A stretch of DNA of 64,000 nt from Parasphingopyxis lamellibrachiae (lineage in GTDB: Bacteria; Pseudomonadota; Alphaproteobacteria; Sphingomonadales; Sphingomonadaceae): the NCBI RefSeq assembly GCF_003385775.1, contig NZ_QRDP01000004.1:682001-746000 (forward strand), read 5' to 3'. Shown here one piece after another: positions 55,439-64,000 of the stretch. Positions within the stretch are counted from its first letter, which is position 1; each line of letters opens with the position of its first letter. A program made the position numbers and the translations under genes. Under the pieces are notes generated by a model. It was not told the DNA's origin and did not search any database. It saw nothing but the letters and a program-made list of their open reading frames with translations.

Positions 55439-57508
55439 TTATTCCCCGTCTTCAGGCCCTTCGGATGCCGTCCATCGCGCCACCCAGTCATATACCGTCC
55501 GGTGCCATTGCAAGCTGTTGCGCGGCGCAAGAACCCAGTGGTTCTCATCCGGAAACACAAGCAGTTCCGACGCTATTCCCTGCCTCTGAAGGGCTGTAAA
55601 AGCCGCAAGGCTCTGGCTGTAGGGAATTCTGAAATCCCGTTCCCCGTGGACAACCAGCATCGGTGTCTGCCAGTTTTCGACATGATGAACCGGATTCCAG
55701 CGTTCATAGGCCGTTTCGCGTTCATGGTAGGGCCCGCCGAAATCCTGTTCGGGAAACCATAGTTCTTCGGTCGAATAATAGAATTGCCTGAGGTCGAAAA
55801 TTCCGGCGTGATTGACGAGACAATCGAACCGGTCGGCCCAGTTGCCGGCAATCCAGTTCATCATATAGCCGCCATATGAGGCGCCCAGCGCGCATACGCG
55901 CTCACCGTCCATCCACGGATTCGCTGCGAGCACGGCTTCCAGGCCCAGCTGGAGATCGCGCAGCGGCTTTCCTCCCCAGTCATTGTTGATGCTGTCGGTA
56001 AAGGCTTGCCCATATCCGGTGCTGCCGTGGAAATCGATCGTCACCGCAGCATAGCCCTGCGCCGCCATTGCCGCGGGATTCCAGCGATAGGACCAGCTGT
56101 TGCTGAATGACCCCTGGGGTCCGCCATGCACAAACAAGGCCACAGGAACCCGTTCGCCCTCCGCCAGTCCCGCCGGCCTGAATATCTGGCCCCGGACTGT
56201 ATCTCCCTGGGCGCCCCGGAACGAAAACTCCTCGCGAACCGGCATTTCAATTTCGGCAAGTCGTGCGCCATTTACATTGGTCAGTTGATCCATCGTACCG
56301 TCCGGCGTCAGGCGATACAGATCGGAGGGCGCAAGCGCGCTTGCCATGGTAACGACTAGCGATCCGTCCGACTGCGGCGATAGCGAGCTTATGCTGCCCG
56401 CGCCCGACACCCGTTCGATGGCGCCCCGGGCCAGCACATAGCGGAACACCGCCGTATCCAACCCCTCCTTGGCCACCATCCAGATGGACTGGCCATCCGG
56501 GGCCCAGGCAATCCCCTGCACGCTGCGGTCCCAATTCTGCGTCAGCGCGCGCGTCTCCCCAGTTACCAGGTCGCGCAGGTGCAGCACGGTGCGATCCGAC
56601 TCATAGCCGGGCCGGGCCATTGCAACATAGGCCAGGTACCGTCCATCCGGCGACGGTGTCGGCAGGGAATCGAGCGCATCATTCTCCGCCGTTAGCAGTT
56701 CGGGCGCGCTCGATCCGTCCGCCGATACACGGTAGATGTCGAGATCGGTGGAAATGGGCTCGGTCGGTCCCGCCTCGCGCAACCCGAAGAACAGCGATGC
56801 GCCGGACGGATGCCAGGCAATTTCCTCGCCGCCGCCAAAGGGACGGCTTGGCGTATTGCCGTTCAGCGGGCGGGAAACAACCACGCCCTCCCCGGCCGCC
56901 ACGCCCTCCGTCAGGGTGAAAGTTACGAGACGGGATTGGGTGTCGTCGTTCCAGCTGCCCCAGTGACGGACGAATATTTCATCGTAAATCCGGCCGCTTC
57001 CCGCATGGTCAGCATCCGGCGCGTCGGGGCAACTTGTTTGCCCGCAATCACGCGCTTCATCGAACCAGAGTGCAATCCGTTCGCCGCCGGGCGCAATACT
57101 GAAACCGGCGACATCCGCCTCGACATCGGTCACCTGGAGCGCATCGCCCTCTCCCAGTGGCGCGCGCCAGACCTGACTGGTACCGCTGCGGTCGGACAGA
57201 AAATAGACGGTCGCTCCATCGGCTGAGAAAACCGGTGCGCTTTCATTCGATGCAGCCGACGGCCGCCAGCGTTCAGGGGCAGCGGCGGGTTCGCGCAAAT
57301 CCAGTACCCACAGGTCACGATGCCGTCCGTTCGCGTCCAGGTCGGTCTCGCTCAGGGAAAAGAGAAGCGTTGCTCCGTCCGCTGAGACGGTGCTGCCGCC
57401 AAGCCTGTTCAGCTGCACCAGATCTTCAGGCGTAAAGTTGCGCGCGTTGGCCGGAGCGAAAATGAGCAAAGCGGCCGACAGAAGACCAAGTCTGGTGAAT
57501 CGGTTCAT
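55439..57508 (-). CDS. exported S9-family serine peptidase (acylaminoacyl/dipeptidyl peptidase type)
   Basis: Periplasmic peptidase, 689 residues, with a Sec signal (MNRFTRLGLLSAALLIFAPANA). A seven-bladed beta-propeller (about residues 40-420; repeats such as AWAPDGQSIWMV and TPSPDGRYLAYVA) precedes an alpha/beta-hydrolase domain. The triad is Ser in GASYGGYMM, Asp in HGERDFRIP and His in DENHWV. It likely cleaves short peptides imported across the outer membrane. It lies 41 bases downstream of the PopZ-like gene. Confidence 0.92.
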   Translation of the reverse strand: MNRFTRLGLLSAALLIFAPANARNFTPEDLVQLNRLGGSTVSADGATLLFSLSETDLDANGRHRDLWVLDLREPAAAPERWRPSAASNESAPVFSADGATVYFLSDRSGTSQVWRAPLGEGDALQVTDVEADVAGFSIAPGGERIALWFDEARDCGQTSCPDAPDADHAGSGRIYDEIFVRHWGSWNDDTQSRLVTFTLTEGVAAGEGVVVSRPLNGNTPSRPFGGGEEIAWHPSGASLFFGLREAGPTEPISTDLDIYRVSADGSSAPELLTAENDALDSLPTPSPDGRYLAYVAMARPGYESDRTVLHLRDLVTGETRALTQNWDRSVQGIAWAPDGQSIWMVAKEGLDTAVFRYVLARGAIERVSGAGSISSLSPQSDGSLVVTMASALAPSDLYRLTPDGTMDQLTNVNGARLAEIEMPVREEFSFRGAQGDTVRGQIFRPAGLAEGERVPVALFVHGGPQGSFSNSWSYRWNPAAMAAQGYAAVTIDFHGSTGYGQAFTDSINNDWGGKPLRDLQLGLEAVLAANPWMDGERVCALGASYGGYMMNWIAGNWADRFDCLVNHAGIFDLRQFYYSTEELWFPEQDFGGPYHERETAYERWNPVHHVENWQTPMLVVHGERDFRIPYSQSLAAFTALQRQGIASELLVFPDENHWVLAPRNSLQWHRTVYDWVARWTASEGPEDGE

Positions 57509-57549
57509 GGACCAAGTGATAGCGCAGTCACCGGCTTGCGCAACCGTAC

Positions 57550-58020
57550 TTACCCCCGGTTTGCAGCAATCCTGGCAATTTCGCGGGCGACCATTTCTTC
57601 AACCAGGCCGGGAAGATTTTCGTCGATCCAGTCCTTGAGCAACGGGCGCAGCATTTCGCGGACCAGGCCCTCAAGCGGATGGGCGTCATCGCCGCCGCCT
57701 GCATCGTTCACCGGATTGGCAATAGCTGAAAGAGCCGCCAGGGCAGCCTGGCTCGCCTTGACCGTTTCGTCCGCGGCCAGCGGCTCTGCATCGCACCCGC
57801 TGTCACCGCACGGTTCGGGTTCCGGTTCGCACTGGTCTGTCAGTTCGAGGATATCGGCGGCGGCGTGCACGGAACGCTGCTCGGGGTCGGCGGGTTCCGC
57901 CTGCCGTCTCCGGGAGCGTGCATCGTGCTCGGAAACGGCTGTCTCGCCATCTTCCGCGATGATCTTTTTGATGGAAGCCAGTATCTCTTCCATCGTCGGT
58001 TCATGGTTAACGTCGCCCAT
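57550..58020 (-). CDS. popZ: PopZ-like polar organising protein (DUF2497)
   Basis: A 156-residue protein with the PopZ layout. It has an N-terminal short helix (EPTMEEILASIKKIIAED), a long acidic proline/glutamate-rich disordered middle and a C-terminal helical block (LEGLVREMLRPLLKDWIDENLPGLVEEMVAREIARIA). In Caulobacter, PopZ self-assembles at cell poles and tethers the chromosome origin through ParB. ATG 58020 (MGDVNHEPT) is preferred over upstream starts. It sits between tolC and the S9 peptidase; a tolC-DUF2497-valS neighbourhood is common in alphaproteobacteria. Confidence 0.87.
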   Translation of the reverse strand: MGDVNHEPTMEEILASIKKIIAEDGETAVSEHDARSRRRQAEPADPEQRSVHAAADILELTDQCEPEPEPCGDSGCDAEPLAADETVKASQAALAALSAIANPVNDAGGGDDAHPLEGLVREMLRPLLKDWIDENLPGLVEEMVAREIARIAANRG

Positions 58021-58034
58021 CAGCGCGACATGCC

Positions 58035-59483
58035 TCAATTTTCCGGGGTTGTCACCACTCGTTCGGCATTATCGACGGTGCGTGTCGATTGAGTCACAGG
58101 GCGCGGATCGTCGTTCCAGTCGAACCACTGATTGTCGACGCGGCGGTAATTGACCGCCGGATCGTAAAACGCGCCACCGTCCAGCCCGAGGTCCTGCGCC
58201 TCAGCCTTGCCCATCGCCGCCAGCAGGTTGAAGCCGGCCACATAGGCGTTGCGCCGCGCCGTCACGAGATCGACCTGGCTGTTCAACAGTTCCTGTTCGG
58301 CATTAAGAATGTCCAATATCGTCCTCAAACCGACTGAATTTTCGGCCCGGACACCTTCAAGCGCCAGCTCATTGGCCTCGACTGCCGTTTCGGTCGCCTC
58401 GATCACCTGTAAAGACGCCCGATAACGGGAAAAGGCGGCGCGAACATCGGCAACCACCGCGCGCTCGGTAGCGATCACGGTTTCCATCGCCTGAACGCGC
58501 TGCGCCTGTGTCTGGCGCACCCGCGCCGCAGGCCGGCCGCCCTGATAGATGGGCAGGGTCGCCCGCAGCCCCACTGTTGCGGTGGTTTCTTCCTGAACGA
58601 ACTGGTTGCCGATCGGTCCACCCAGCGTGTTCAAATAGTTGTTGTAATTGCCGCGCGCAAAGGCTTCGAGCTGGGGCAGCCGCGCGCCGCGCGCCGCTGC
58701 TATGTCGCGCCGTGCCGCTTCAGCATTGCGCTGGGCCGAAATCAGATCGGGATTGTGTACGATGGCGATGTCTTCGGCCGCATTCGGCGAATTCGGCAAC
58801 GCAGGCAAAGGCGGCGGCGGGTCCAAGTTTTCCGGCCATTCACCGACGAGCCGCAGATAATTTTCTTCGGCGGCCGCCAGTTCCGCTTGCGCCGTTTCCA
58901 GATTGCCGCGCGCAGTCGACAGCCGCGCTTCGGCCTGGGCGACGTCCGTGCGCGTAAGATCGCCGATCTCGAAACGGTCGCTGGTTGCCTGCAGATTGGT
59001 GTCGAGCACGCGCACCTGGTTCGCATTGAGTTCGACGATATTCCGGTTGCTGATCACATCGAGATAGGCGCCAACGACCTGGGCAAACAGATTGGCCTCG
59101 GTCGAGCGCAGATCGGCCTGCCCGGCTTCTACCCGCTGGCGCGCCGCCTGGATTCGATTCCTCACCGCGCCGCCCTGATAGATCGGTAATGTCGCATCGG
59201 CCTGGGCGCCGGTGATCCGGCTCGGCGCGGTAAAGCTGTTCGCCGAAGTGCGGACATTCTCATTGTAAAAACCCGACACGCTGACCGAAGGTCGACCGTC
59301 GGCCAGGGTTAGCGGGACATTCTCGTCATTGGCCCGCTGCCCTGCCCTGGCGGCATTGAGGGTCGGGTTGGTCTGATAGGCTTGCATCAATGCGTCACGC
59401 AGGGTTTCGGCCGATGCCGGCGCAGACAGCATGAAGGCGGCCGAAGCTGCGCCGATAAAAAGGATGTTCGCTTTGGCCGCCAT
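58035..59483 (-). CDS. tolC: TolC-family outer membrane efflux protein
   Basis: Trimeric outer-membrane channel for type I secretion and multidrug efflux, 482 residues. The signal peptide ends at APASAE (about residue 26). Two homologous OEP repeats are visible. Both hold the TLPIYQGG motif (ADATLPIYQGGAVRNRI and RATLPIYQGGRPAARV), preceding long helices. Start ATG 59483 has AGGA 8 bases upstream; ATG 59489 is too close to it. It follows the PCMT-like gene by 10 bases and precedes popZ by 14, so the three are likely one transcript. Confidence 0.95.
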   Translation of the reverse strand: MAAKANILFIGAASAAFMLSAPASAETLRDALMQAYQTNPTLNAARAGQRANDENVPLTLADGRPSVSVSGFYNENVRTSANSFTAPSRITGAQADATLPIYQGGAVRNRIQAARQRVEAGQADLRSTEANLFAQVVGAYLDVISNRNIVELNANQVRVLDTNLQATSDRFEIGDLTRTDVAQAEARLSTARGNLETAQAELAAAEENYLRLVGEWPENLDPPPPLPALPNSPNAAEDIAIVHNPDLISAQRNAEAARRDIAAARGARLPQLEAFARGNYNNYLNTLGGPIGNQFVQEETTATVGLRATLPIYQGGRPAARVRQTQAQRVQAMETVIATERAVVADVRAAFSRYRASLQVIEATETAVEANELALEGVRAENSVGLRTILDILNAEQELLNSQVDLVTARRNAYVAGFNLLAAMGKAEAQDLGLDGGAFYDPAVNYRRVDNQWFDWNDDPRPVTQSTRTVDNAERVVTTPEN

Positions 59484-59493
59484 GGTCATTTTC

Positions 59494-60144
59494 CTAAAAA
59501 ACAAATTCTGCCGGGCGTTCGAAACCCGGAAGTGAAGCCGATTGTGCATCGGTAAAGGCTGCGGTTCCGAACGCGCTGCCATGCTTGCGCCCATAGACGA
59601 GCCGGGTGATGCCATCTTCGATCAGACCGGCCACAAGCCGGCCGTCGTCCGCGAGCTGGTCGATTATCGCTTCGGGCAGATGCTCGATCGCTCCGTCGAG
59701 CAGAATGGCGTCATAGGGCCCACCCTCAAGCCAGCCATCGGCCAGCGCGCCCTGCACCTGTTCGACATTGGTATAGGCGGCCAGAGCTTCGGCACCGAGC
59801 GCAGCGAGCGCGGTTTCTTCTTCAAGCGCGACCACTGATTTGGCGAGCTCTGCACACAGCGCTGCCGTATAGCCGCCACCCGAACCGATCACGAGCACAT
59901 GGTCTTCCGGAGTCAGGGCAAGCTCTGTCAGCAACCGTCCGGTCGCCATCGGCAGGTTCATCCGCCTGCCATTCCCGATCGGCACAAGCATATCGGCATA
60001 GGCAAGTGTCGCCTTGTCTTCCGGCACGAAGCGCTCGCGCGCGACCGCCGCCATCGCCCGTACGACAAGGGGATCGTCAACCGCCGTCGTGCGCAGCTGG
60101 CTTTCCACCATCGCCAATCGCATCGCTTCGAAATCGTGACTCAT
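59494..60144 (-). CDS. protein-L-isoaspartate O-methyltransferase-like protein
   Basis: SAM-dependent methyltransferase of the PCMT family, 216 residues. It has MVESQLRTTAVDDPLVVRAMAAVARERFVPE at the N-terminus, the glycine loop VLVIGSGGGYTAALCAELA (motif I) and ALADGWLEGGPYDAILLDGAIEHLP. The usual PCMT motif I DIGTGSGY is altered to IGSGGGY, so classical isoaspartate repair is not assured. I start at ATG 60144 (MSHDFEAMRLAM). It is the first gene of the tolC transcript. Confidence 0.87.
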   Translation of the reverse strand: MSHDFEAMRLAMVESQLRTTAVDDPLVVRAMAAVARERFVPEDKATLAYADMLVPIGNGRRMNLPMATGRLLTELALTPEDHVLVIGSGGGYTAALCAELAKSVVALEEETALAALGAEALAAYTNVEQVQGALADGWLEGGPYDAILLDGAIEHLPEAIIDQLADDGRLVAGLIEDGITRLVYGRKHGSAFGTAAFTDAQSASLPGFERPAEFVF

Positions 60145-60187
60145 AATCGGTGTGACCTTGCTGATTGCCTTTAACCTGTCCGCTGCT

Positions 60188-60216
60188 GTCTTATATGTGC
60201 AATACAGCTGCGTCAA
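60188..60216 (-). promoter_or_regulatory. candidate promoter for the PCMT-tolC-popZ run
   Basis: The minus strand has TTGACG (60216-60211), then TAAGAC after 17 bases (60193-60188) or TATAAG after 15 (60195-60190). The transcript would start about 35 bases before the ATG at 60144. Confidence 0.45.
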
Positions 60217-60290
60217 CGCTGCCTTCTATAGCCAATGGCTATTAAGGCCAACCATCCTGTTACAAGCTTTCGACGAAACTGCCGTTGTGC

Positions 60291-60319
60291 TTGACAGATT
60301 GCCGCAGCTTGCCCATTTG
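60291..60319 (+). promoter_or_regulatory. candidate promoter for tRNA-Cys
   Basis: TTGACA (60291-60296), a perfect -35, is followed after 17 bases by CATTTG (60314-60319), a weak -10, about 24 bases before the tRNA 5' end. Confidence 0.4.
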
Positions 60320-60342
60320 CGCGCGTCTCGATTGTCTCCCCG

Positions 60343-60417
60343 GGGCCCGATGGCGGAGTGGTGACGCAGCGGATTGCAAATCCGTGTACGCCGGTTCGAT
60401 TCCGGCTCGGGCCTCCA
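60343..60417 (+). tRNA. tRNA-Cys (anticodon GCA)
   Basis: A 75-base cloverleaf on the plus strand. The acceptor arms are GGCCCGA and TCGGGCC, the anticodon loop is in GGATTGCAAATCC with anticodon GCA, the T-arm is GCCGGTTCGATTCCGGC, the discriminator is U and CCA is encoded. Confidence 0.97.
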
Positions 60418-60449
60418 CCTTTTCTACGGAACGACGGTTCCGAGCCCTG

Positions 60450-61118
60450 TCAGGCCTTGGCAAACCAGATAATGTGATGGGCGCCGCGCCCGCCGCCACG
60501 GGCCCTGACACGCACTTCCTCTACAATGAACCCGGTATCGCGCAGCCGTTTCGCAAAGCGCGGATGCGGTGCTGCCGACCAGATAGACAACAGGCCGCCG
60601 GGGCGCAGCGCAGCCTTGGCGGCCTGCAACCCTTTCCGGTCGTAAAGGCCCTCATTGCATTCATGGGTCAGACCATCCGGGCCATTGTCCACGTCGAGCA
60701 GGATCGCATGATAGGCGCCGCGATTGGCCCGAATCATATCGCCAACATCGGCGATACGGATATCGACGCGGAAATCATCGAGCGAACCGCCCGAAATCTC
60801 CCCCATCGGGCCTCGTGCCCAATCTACCACCTCTGGAACGAGTTCGGCGACTGTCACCTGCGCATCCGGCCCAAGGCTCGCCAGAGCGGCCCGGAGCGTA
60901 AATCCCATTCCGAGCCCGCCGATCAGCAGATGTGGCTCAGAAACACCTGACAGGCGGTCTAAGCTCATTGTTGCAAGCGCCTCTTCGGATCCGCTGAGAC
61001 GGCTGTTCATTAACTCGTTCGCGCCGAGCATGATCGAGAATTCATCGCCTCGCTGCATTAACCGCAATACCCCGCCACCCGGGATTTCGGCAGTGTCGAT
61101 AAGGGTACGGGTCAGCAT
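60450..61118 (-). CDS. spermidine-synthase-like methyltransferase-fold protein
   Basis: A 222-residue Rossmann-fold protein annotated in many genomes as spermidine synthase. The nucleotide loop is LLIGGLGMGFTLRAAL and the aminopropyltransferase-like VTVAELVPEVVDWARG follows, with an acidic YHAILLDVDNGPDG. It lacks the N-terminal strand domain of true SpeE, so polyamine synthesis is not proven. It is 9 bases downstream of the DUF1295 gene. Confidence 0.78.
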   Translation of the reverse strand: MLTRTLIDTAEIPGGGVLRLMQRGDEFSIMLGANELMNSRLSGSEEALATMSLDRLSGVSEPHLLIGGLGMGFTLRAALASLGPDAQVTVAELVPEVVDWARGPMGEISGGSLDDFRVDIRIADVGDMIRANRGAYHAILLDVDNGPDGLTHECNEGLYDRKGLQAAKAALRPGGLLSIWSAAPHPRFAKRLRDTGFIVEEVRVRARGGGRGAHHIIWFAKA

Positions 61119-61127
61119 GGGCTGGCG

Positions 61128-61913
61128 TCAGTCGCGCTTGGGCGGCAGTGGAAAGAAGCTGCTCGTGCGGCGGACATAATCCTCATATTCGGGCTTGGAG
61201 CGTTTGAGGCGACGTTCAAGCAAGGCCGCACCGCTCCATTTGACGAGCAGATAGGTCATCACCGCCGGGCCGATGAAACTGGCCAGCCCGAGCGTCGTCT
61301 CGGCTGCAATGAGGAAAAGCCCCCACCAGACACAGGTGTCGCCGAAATAGTTGGGATGGCGGGTGTAGCGCCACAGACCTTTGTCCATAACACCGCCGGC
61401 TCCCTGTGCCTTGAAGCGCGCAAGTTGCCAGTCGCCTATCGTCTCGAACAGGATGCCGATGATCGCGAGTCCCGCACCGATCCACCCAACCACGCCAATC
61501 GATGCCGGTTCCGAGGGGATCGAGCCGAGCTGAATCGGCAGAGATACGATCAGCAACAAAGCGCCTTGCAGCAGGAACACCATGCGCAAACTGAACCGGT
61601 GCGGATAGGGTTCAGCCTTACCGAGCATGGCTAGATACCTGCCATCCGGGCCCTCTTTTCTCCAACGCCAGAAGAGATAGGCCGCAAGCCGCGTCCCCCA
61701 GATAGCGGTCAACACCAGGATCAGCAGCCGCCGTTCGTCCGAACCGCCTTCGGTCATGCAATAGGTAACGCCGGCGATAATGACGAAACTGAAGCCCCAG
61801 AAACTGTCGATGAAGCTAACATCCTTGATCGCGATGCTGATCAGCCAGAGCAGTATCAACACAGTGAATATGACGGCGGCATTGACCGCGAATAGCGATA
61901 CTATGGAATCCAT
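61128..61913 (-). CDS. DUF1295 / steroid 5-alpha-reductase-like membrane protein
   Basis: A 261-residue membrane protein with six to seven hydrophobic segments. It contains the DUF1295 signature near the C-terminus (GLWRYTRHPNYFGDTCVWWGLFLIAA), which in related reductases and methyltransferases binds NADPH or SAM. FIDSFWGFSFVIIAG is the conserved N-terminal block. It probably reduces or methylates a lipid; substrate unknown. The 192-base gap upstream contains no clear gene. Confidence 0.87.
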   Translation of the reverse strand: MDSIVSLFAVNAAVIFTVLILLWLISIAIKDVSFIDSFWGFSFVIIAGVTYCMTEGGSDERRLLILVLTAIWGTRLAAYLFWRWRKEGPDGRYLAMLGKAEPYPHRFSLRMVFLLQGALLLIVSLPIQLGSIPSEPASIGVVGWIGAGLAIIGILFETIGDWQLARFKAQGAGGVMDKGLWRYTRHPNYFGDTCVWWGLFLIAAETTLGLASFIGPAVMTYLLVKWSGAALLERRLKRSKPEYEDYVRRTSSFFPLPPKRD

Positions 61914-62105
61914 GATTATTGCGTCCCCAGCTCCAGTCCAGTCGCGATGATATGCTGTTTCGATCCGTGCTTGGCCAGTGCGATGTTCACCGGCCCTGGA
62001 ACGGGAACGCGCGTTTGAAGATCAAGACGAACGAGGTGTAGGATTGCACTTCCGCAAGGCGGCCGCCAGCTTCAACGTCGGCAGCGGACAGGTTTAAAAG
62101 GCGGG

Positions 62106-63854
62106 CTATGGCCGATTGTGTTTCGGCTTGCCCTTATTCTTTCCTTTGCGCTTGTTCTTGCCTTTATACGACTTGGGTTTGTGATGCCCGGTTTTCGGCC
62201 CGCCGCTGCGATGATTCCGCCTGTTTCCGCGATCGGGCGGAGGGCCGGCGGAGGGAATGATCGCGATATTATCTTCTTCGCCGTGCTCACCCTCTTCCTT
62301 TGCTACGGTGCGCTTCAGCGCTGCGGCGAACTTCTCTGCCGATTCCTGCTTGATCTCGAAAAAGGTTTCCCCGGGCAGGATTCGGATCGCGCCGACTTCA
62401 TCCTTGGTTACATGGCCTCGGCGGCAGAGCAGCGGGAGCAGCCAGCGGGGTTCGGCATTGTGTTTTCGCCCCACGCTCATCCGGAACCAGACGGTATTCT
62501 CGAATCCCGGACGCGGGGTGTCACGGCGCGAGTCCGGATTTTTGGACTTGCCCAGCATCTCTTCTGCAACCGGCATTTTCGACCGGTGTGCCTGAACCAG
62601 AGCTATGGCAATATCTTCGGGGCTGCGCTCGGCCAGAAGCCGCTCGGCAAGCGCCCGATCCTCGTCATCGCCGTTCACCGGTTCCAGCAATTGCGTCACC
62701 AGCCTTTCGCGATCGTTGGCGCGAATGGTTTCGGGGGTTGGCGGATCGATCCAGTCGACAGGGATCTTCGCCCCGCGCAGCATCGATTCAACGCGCTTGC
62801 GCCGTTGATAGGGCACGATCAGGACGGCTGTCCCCTTCTTGCCTGCCCGGCCCGTGCGACCGGAGCGATGCTGGAGCGTCTGCGCATCGCGCGGCGTTTC
62901 GACATGAATGACGAGGCTGAGTGTCGGCAGATCGAGTCCGCGTGCGGCCACATCGGTTGCCACACAGACCCGGGCGCGCTTGTCCCGCAAGGCCTGCATC
63001 GCCTGATTGCGCTCGCTCTGGCTGTGTTCACCAGACAAGGCGACGGCAGAGAAGCCGCGCTCGATCAGGCTGGAATGCAGGTGCCGGACGCTGTCCCGTG
63101 TGCCGCAGAACAGCATTGCCGATTCCGCTTCATGAAAACGCAGCAGGTTAACGGCGGCATTTTCGATATCGGCCGGGGCAACGACCATCGCCTGATAGCT
63201 GATATCGCCATGGCCCCGATCTTCGCCGACCGTGGAGATGCGCAAGGCATCACGCTGATAGCGTTTGGCGAGATTGATGATCGGCTTGGGAATCGTTGCA
63301 GAGAAGAGCAAGGTGCGGCGCTCGGGCGGCGTTGCATCGAGGATTTCCTCAAGGTCCTCACGAAAGCCCATATCGAGCATTTCATCGGCCTCATCGAGGA
63401 CAACCGCGCACAGCCCGGAAAGGTTGAGCGCACCGCGTTCCAGATGATCGCGCAGCCGGCCCGGCGTTCCCACGACGATATGCGCGCCTTGGTTGAGCGC
63501 ACGACGTTCCTTGGACGGGTCCATGCCGCCGACACAGGTCGCAATCCGCGCACCGGCCTTGCCATAAAGCCACATCAGCTCCCGGCTGACCTGCAGGGCC
63601 AGTTCGCGGGTCGGCGCAATCGCTAGCGCCAGCGGCAGACGCGTTTGCGCGGCCCTGCCATCCTCACCGAGCAGCAGCGGTGCCATAGCGAGGCCGAAAG
63701 CGACAGTCTTGCCCGAGCCGGTCTGCGCGGAAACGATCAGATCGCGCCCTTCCGCTTCGGATTCGAGGACGGCGGCCTGAACCGGCGTGGGTGTGACATA
63801 GTCGCGCGCAGCCAAGGCTTCGGCGAGCAAAGGGGGCAATTTTGAAAAGGGCAT
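62106..63854 (-). CDS. DEAD-box RNA helicase with DbpA-like domain and basic tail
   Basis: ATP-dependent RNA helicase, 582 residues. Motifs are Q (TPTPVQAAVL), I SAQTGSGKT, Ia PTRELA, Ib TPGRL, II DEADEM, III FSAT, V ATDVAARGLD and VI HRSGRTGRAG. A small RNA-binding domain (about residues 462-530: VWFRMSVGRKHNAEPRWLLPLL) resembles that of DbpA/CsdA. The last 30 residues are lysine-rich (KGKNKRKGKNKGKPKHNRP). A role in ribosome assembly or cold growth is likely. ATG 63854 is the conserved start (MPFSKLPPLLAEAL). Confidence 0.93.
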   Translation of the reverse strand: MPFSKLPPLLAEALAARDYVTPTPVQAAVLESEAEGRDLIVSAQTGSGKTVAFGLAMAPLLLGEDGRAAQTRLPLALAIAPTRELALQVSRELMWLYGKAGARIATCVGGMDPSKERRALNQGAHIVVGTPGRLRDHLERGALNLSGLCAVVLDEADEMLDMGFREDLEEILDATPPERRTLLFSATIPKPIINLAKRYQRDALRISTVGEDRGHGDISYQAMVVAPADIENAAVNLLRFHEAESAMLFCGTRDSVRHLHSSLIERGFSAVALSGEHSQSERNQAMQALRDKRARVCVATDVAARGLDLPTLSLVIHVETPRDAQTLQHRSGRTGRAGKKGTAVLIVPYQRRKRVESMLRGAKIPVDWIDPPTPETIRANDRERLVTQLLEPVNGDDEDRALAERLLAERSPEDIAIALVQAHRSKMPVAEEMLGKSKNPDSRRDTPRPGFENTVWFRMSVGRKHNAEPRWLLPLLCRRGHVTKDEVGAIRILPGETFFEIKQESAEKFAAALKRTVAKEEGEHGEEDNIAIIPSAGPPPDRGNRRNHRSGGPKTGHHKPKSYKGKNKRKGKNKGKPKHNRP

Positions 63855-63970
63855 GGCGCCCCCTTGGCCTGTTGGCCGCCGGGAGCAAGCTTTATTTGCA
63901 TGAAGCAGGTTCGGGATTTGCGTGAAAGCGATGTGGCCAGGCGCCGATTTTCCGTATAGGCGGCGCCGCG

Positions 63971-64000
63971 ATGATCAATTTCAGCAACATCAAAGTGCGC
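63971..64000 (+). CDS. start of a probable ABC-F/ATP-binding cassette gene (cut by window edge)
   Basis: Only ten codons are visible (MINFSNIKVR). The pattern hydrophobic-x-N-I-K-V-R matches the first strand of ABC ATPases, such as ABC-F proteins in sphingomonads. It is divergent from the DEAD-box gene with 116 bases between. Identification is tentative. Confidence 0.35.
   Translation, partial: MINFSNIKVR

Noticed and set aside
61914-62105. Short minus-strand frame ending TGLELGTQ-stop near 61920
   Set aside because: It has coding-like composition but only a GTG start, no ribosome site and no recognised family. It could be a gene remnant, but I cannot support it.
62118-63626. 502-codon open frame on the plus strand
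   Set aside because: Antisense to the DEAD-box helicase gene, which has all its motifs.
1-64000. Search by eye for insertion sequences, prophage, CRISPR arrays, toxin-antitoxin pairs or defence genes
   Set aside because: No transposase, integrase, direct-repeat array, restriction or toxin genes were recognised; composition and gene density are uniform apart from the AT-rich block near 54.87 kb.

Overview
The window is ordinary, densely coding chromosome of an alphaproteobacterium, most likely of the order Sphingomonadales. Supporting this are the gene order tRNA-Leu/tig/clpP/clpX, the run lapA-pyrF-trpFBA-accD-folC, a DUF6628-type protein, a PopZ-like (DUF2497) protein beside TolC and ValS, an astA-astB arginine pathway with an M20 hydrolase, and high-GC codon use throughout. 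I read 64 protein genes (two cut by the window edges) and three tRNA genes. I see no insertion sequence, prophage, CRISPR array, integrase or rRNA, and no gene-free stretch of 300 bases or more.

Layout. 1-4.8 kb (minus): tRNA-Leu, trigger factor with a lysine/alanine-rich tail, a GT2 glycosyltransferase, ClpP and ClpX (cut at the left edge). 4.9-10.8 kb (plus): a tightly packed biosynthetic run (LapA-like, PyrF, TrpF, TrpB, TrpA, AccD, FolC) with repeated 4-base overlaps, then a DUF6628 gene behind a Fur-box-like site. 11.3-17.9 kb: an AmpG-type permease, RluB/RsuA-type pseudouridine synthase, RsmD, a 55-residue protein, a UvrD/PcrA helicase with a LexA-box-like site at its start, and an L,D-transpeptidase. 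17.9-25.2 kb: a lipoprotein, MFS exporter, CysK, NRDE protein, an acidic membrane protein, acyl-CoA dehydrogenase, its MerR-type neighbour and HisI. 25.4-30.6 kb (plus): PurF, an SDR, a metallophosphoesterase, three poorly known proteins and a lipoprotein cytochrome c.

30.7-38.8 kb is one minus-strand run: a histone-deacetylase-like amidohydrolase, 2-oxoacid:ferredoxin oxidoreductase (KorA, a 27-residue membrane peptide, KorB), photolyase, cyclopropane fatty acid synthase and a serine beta-lactamase-like hydrolase. 38.8-47.8 kb holds a MATE exporter, an esterase, RppH, malate synthase G and an M20 hydrolase-AstA-AstB cluster. 47.8-60.4 kb holds an MBL hydrolase, tRNA-Arg, a lipoprotein, gamma carbonic anhydrase, a GNAT, HemB, ValS, two single-domain response regulators, an S9 peptidase, PopZ-like protein, TolC, a PCMT-like protein and tRNA-Cys. 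The right end carries a spermidine-synthase-like methyltransferase, a DUF1295 protein, a DEAD-box helicase and the first codons of a probable ATP-binding cassette gene.

No large new system stands out. The points most worth following are small: the 27-residue membrane peptide translationally locked between korA and korB; operator-like sites at uvrD, the DUF6628 gene, the merR-acd pair and the DUF4386 gene; the basic repeat tail on trigger factor; and an M20 enzyme placed where an arginine-pathway desuccinylase would be expected. Database and motif-search claims are from memory and were not run.
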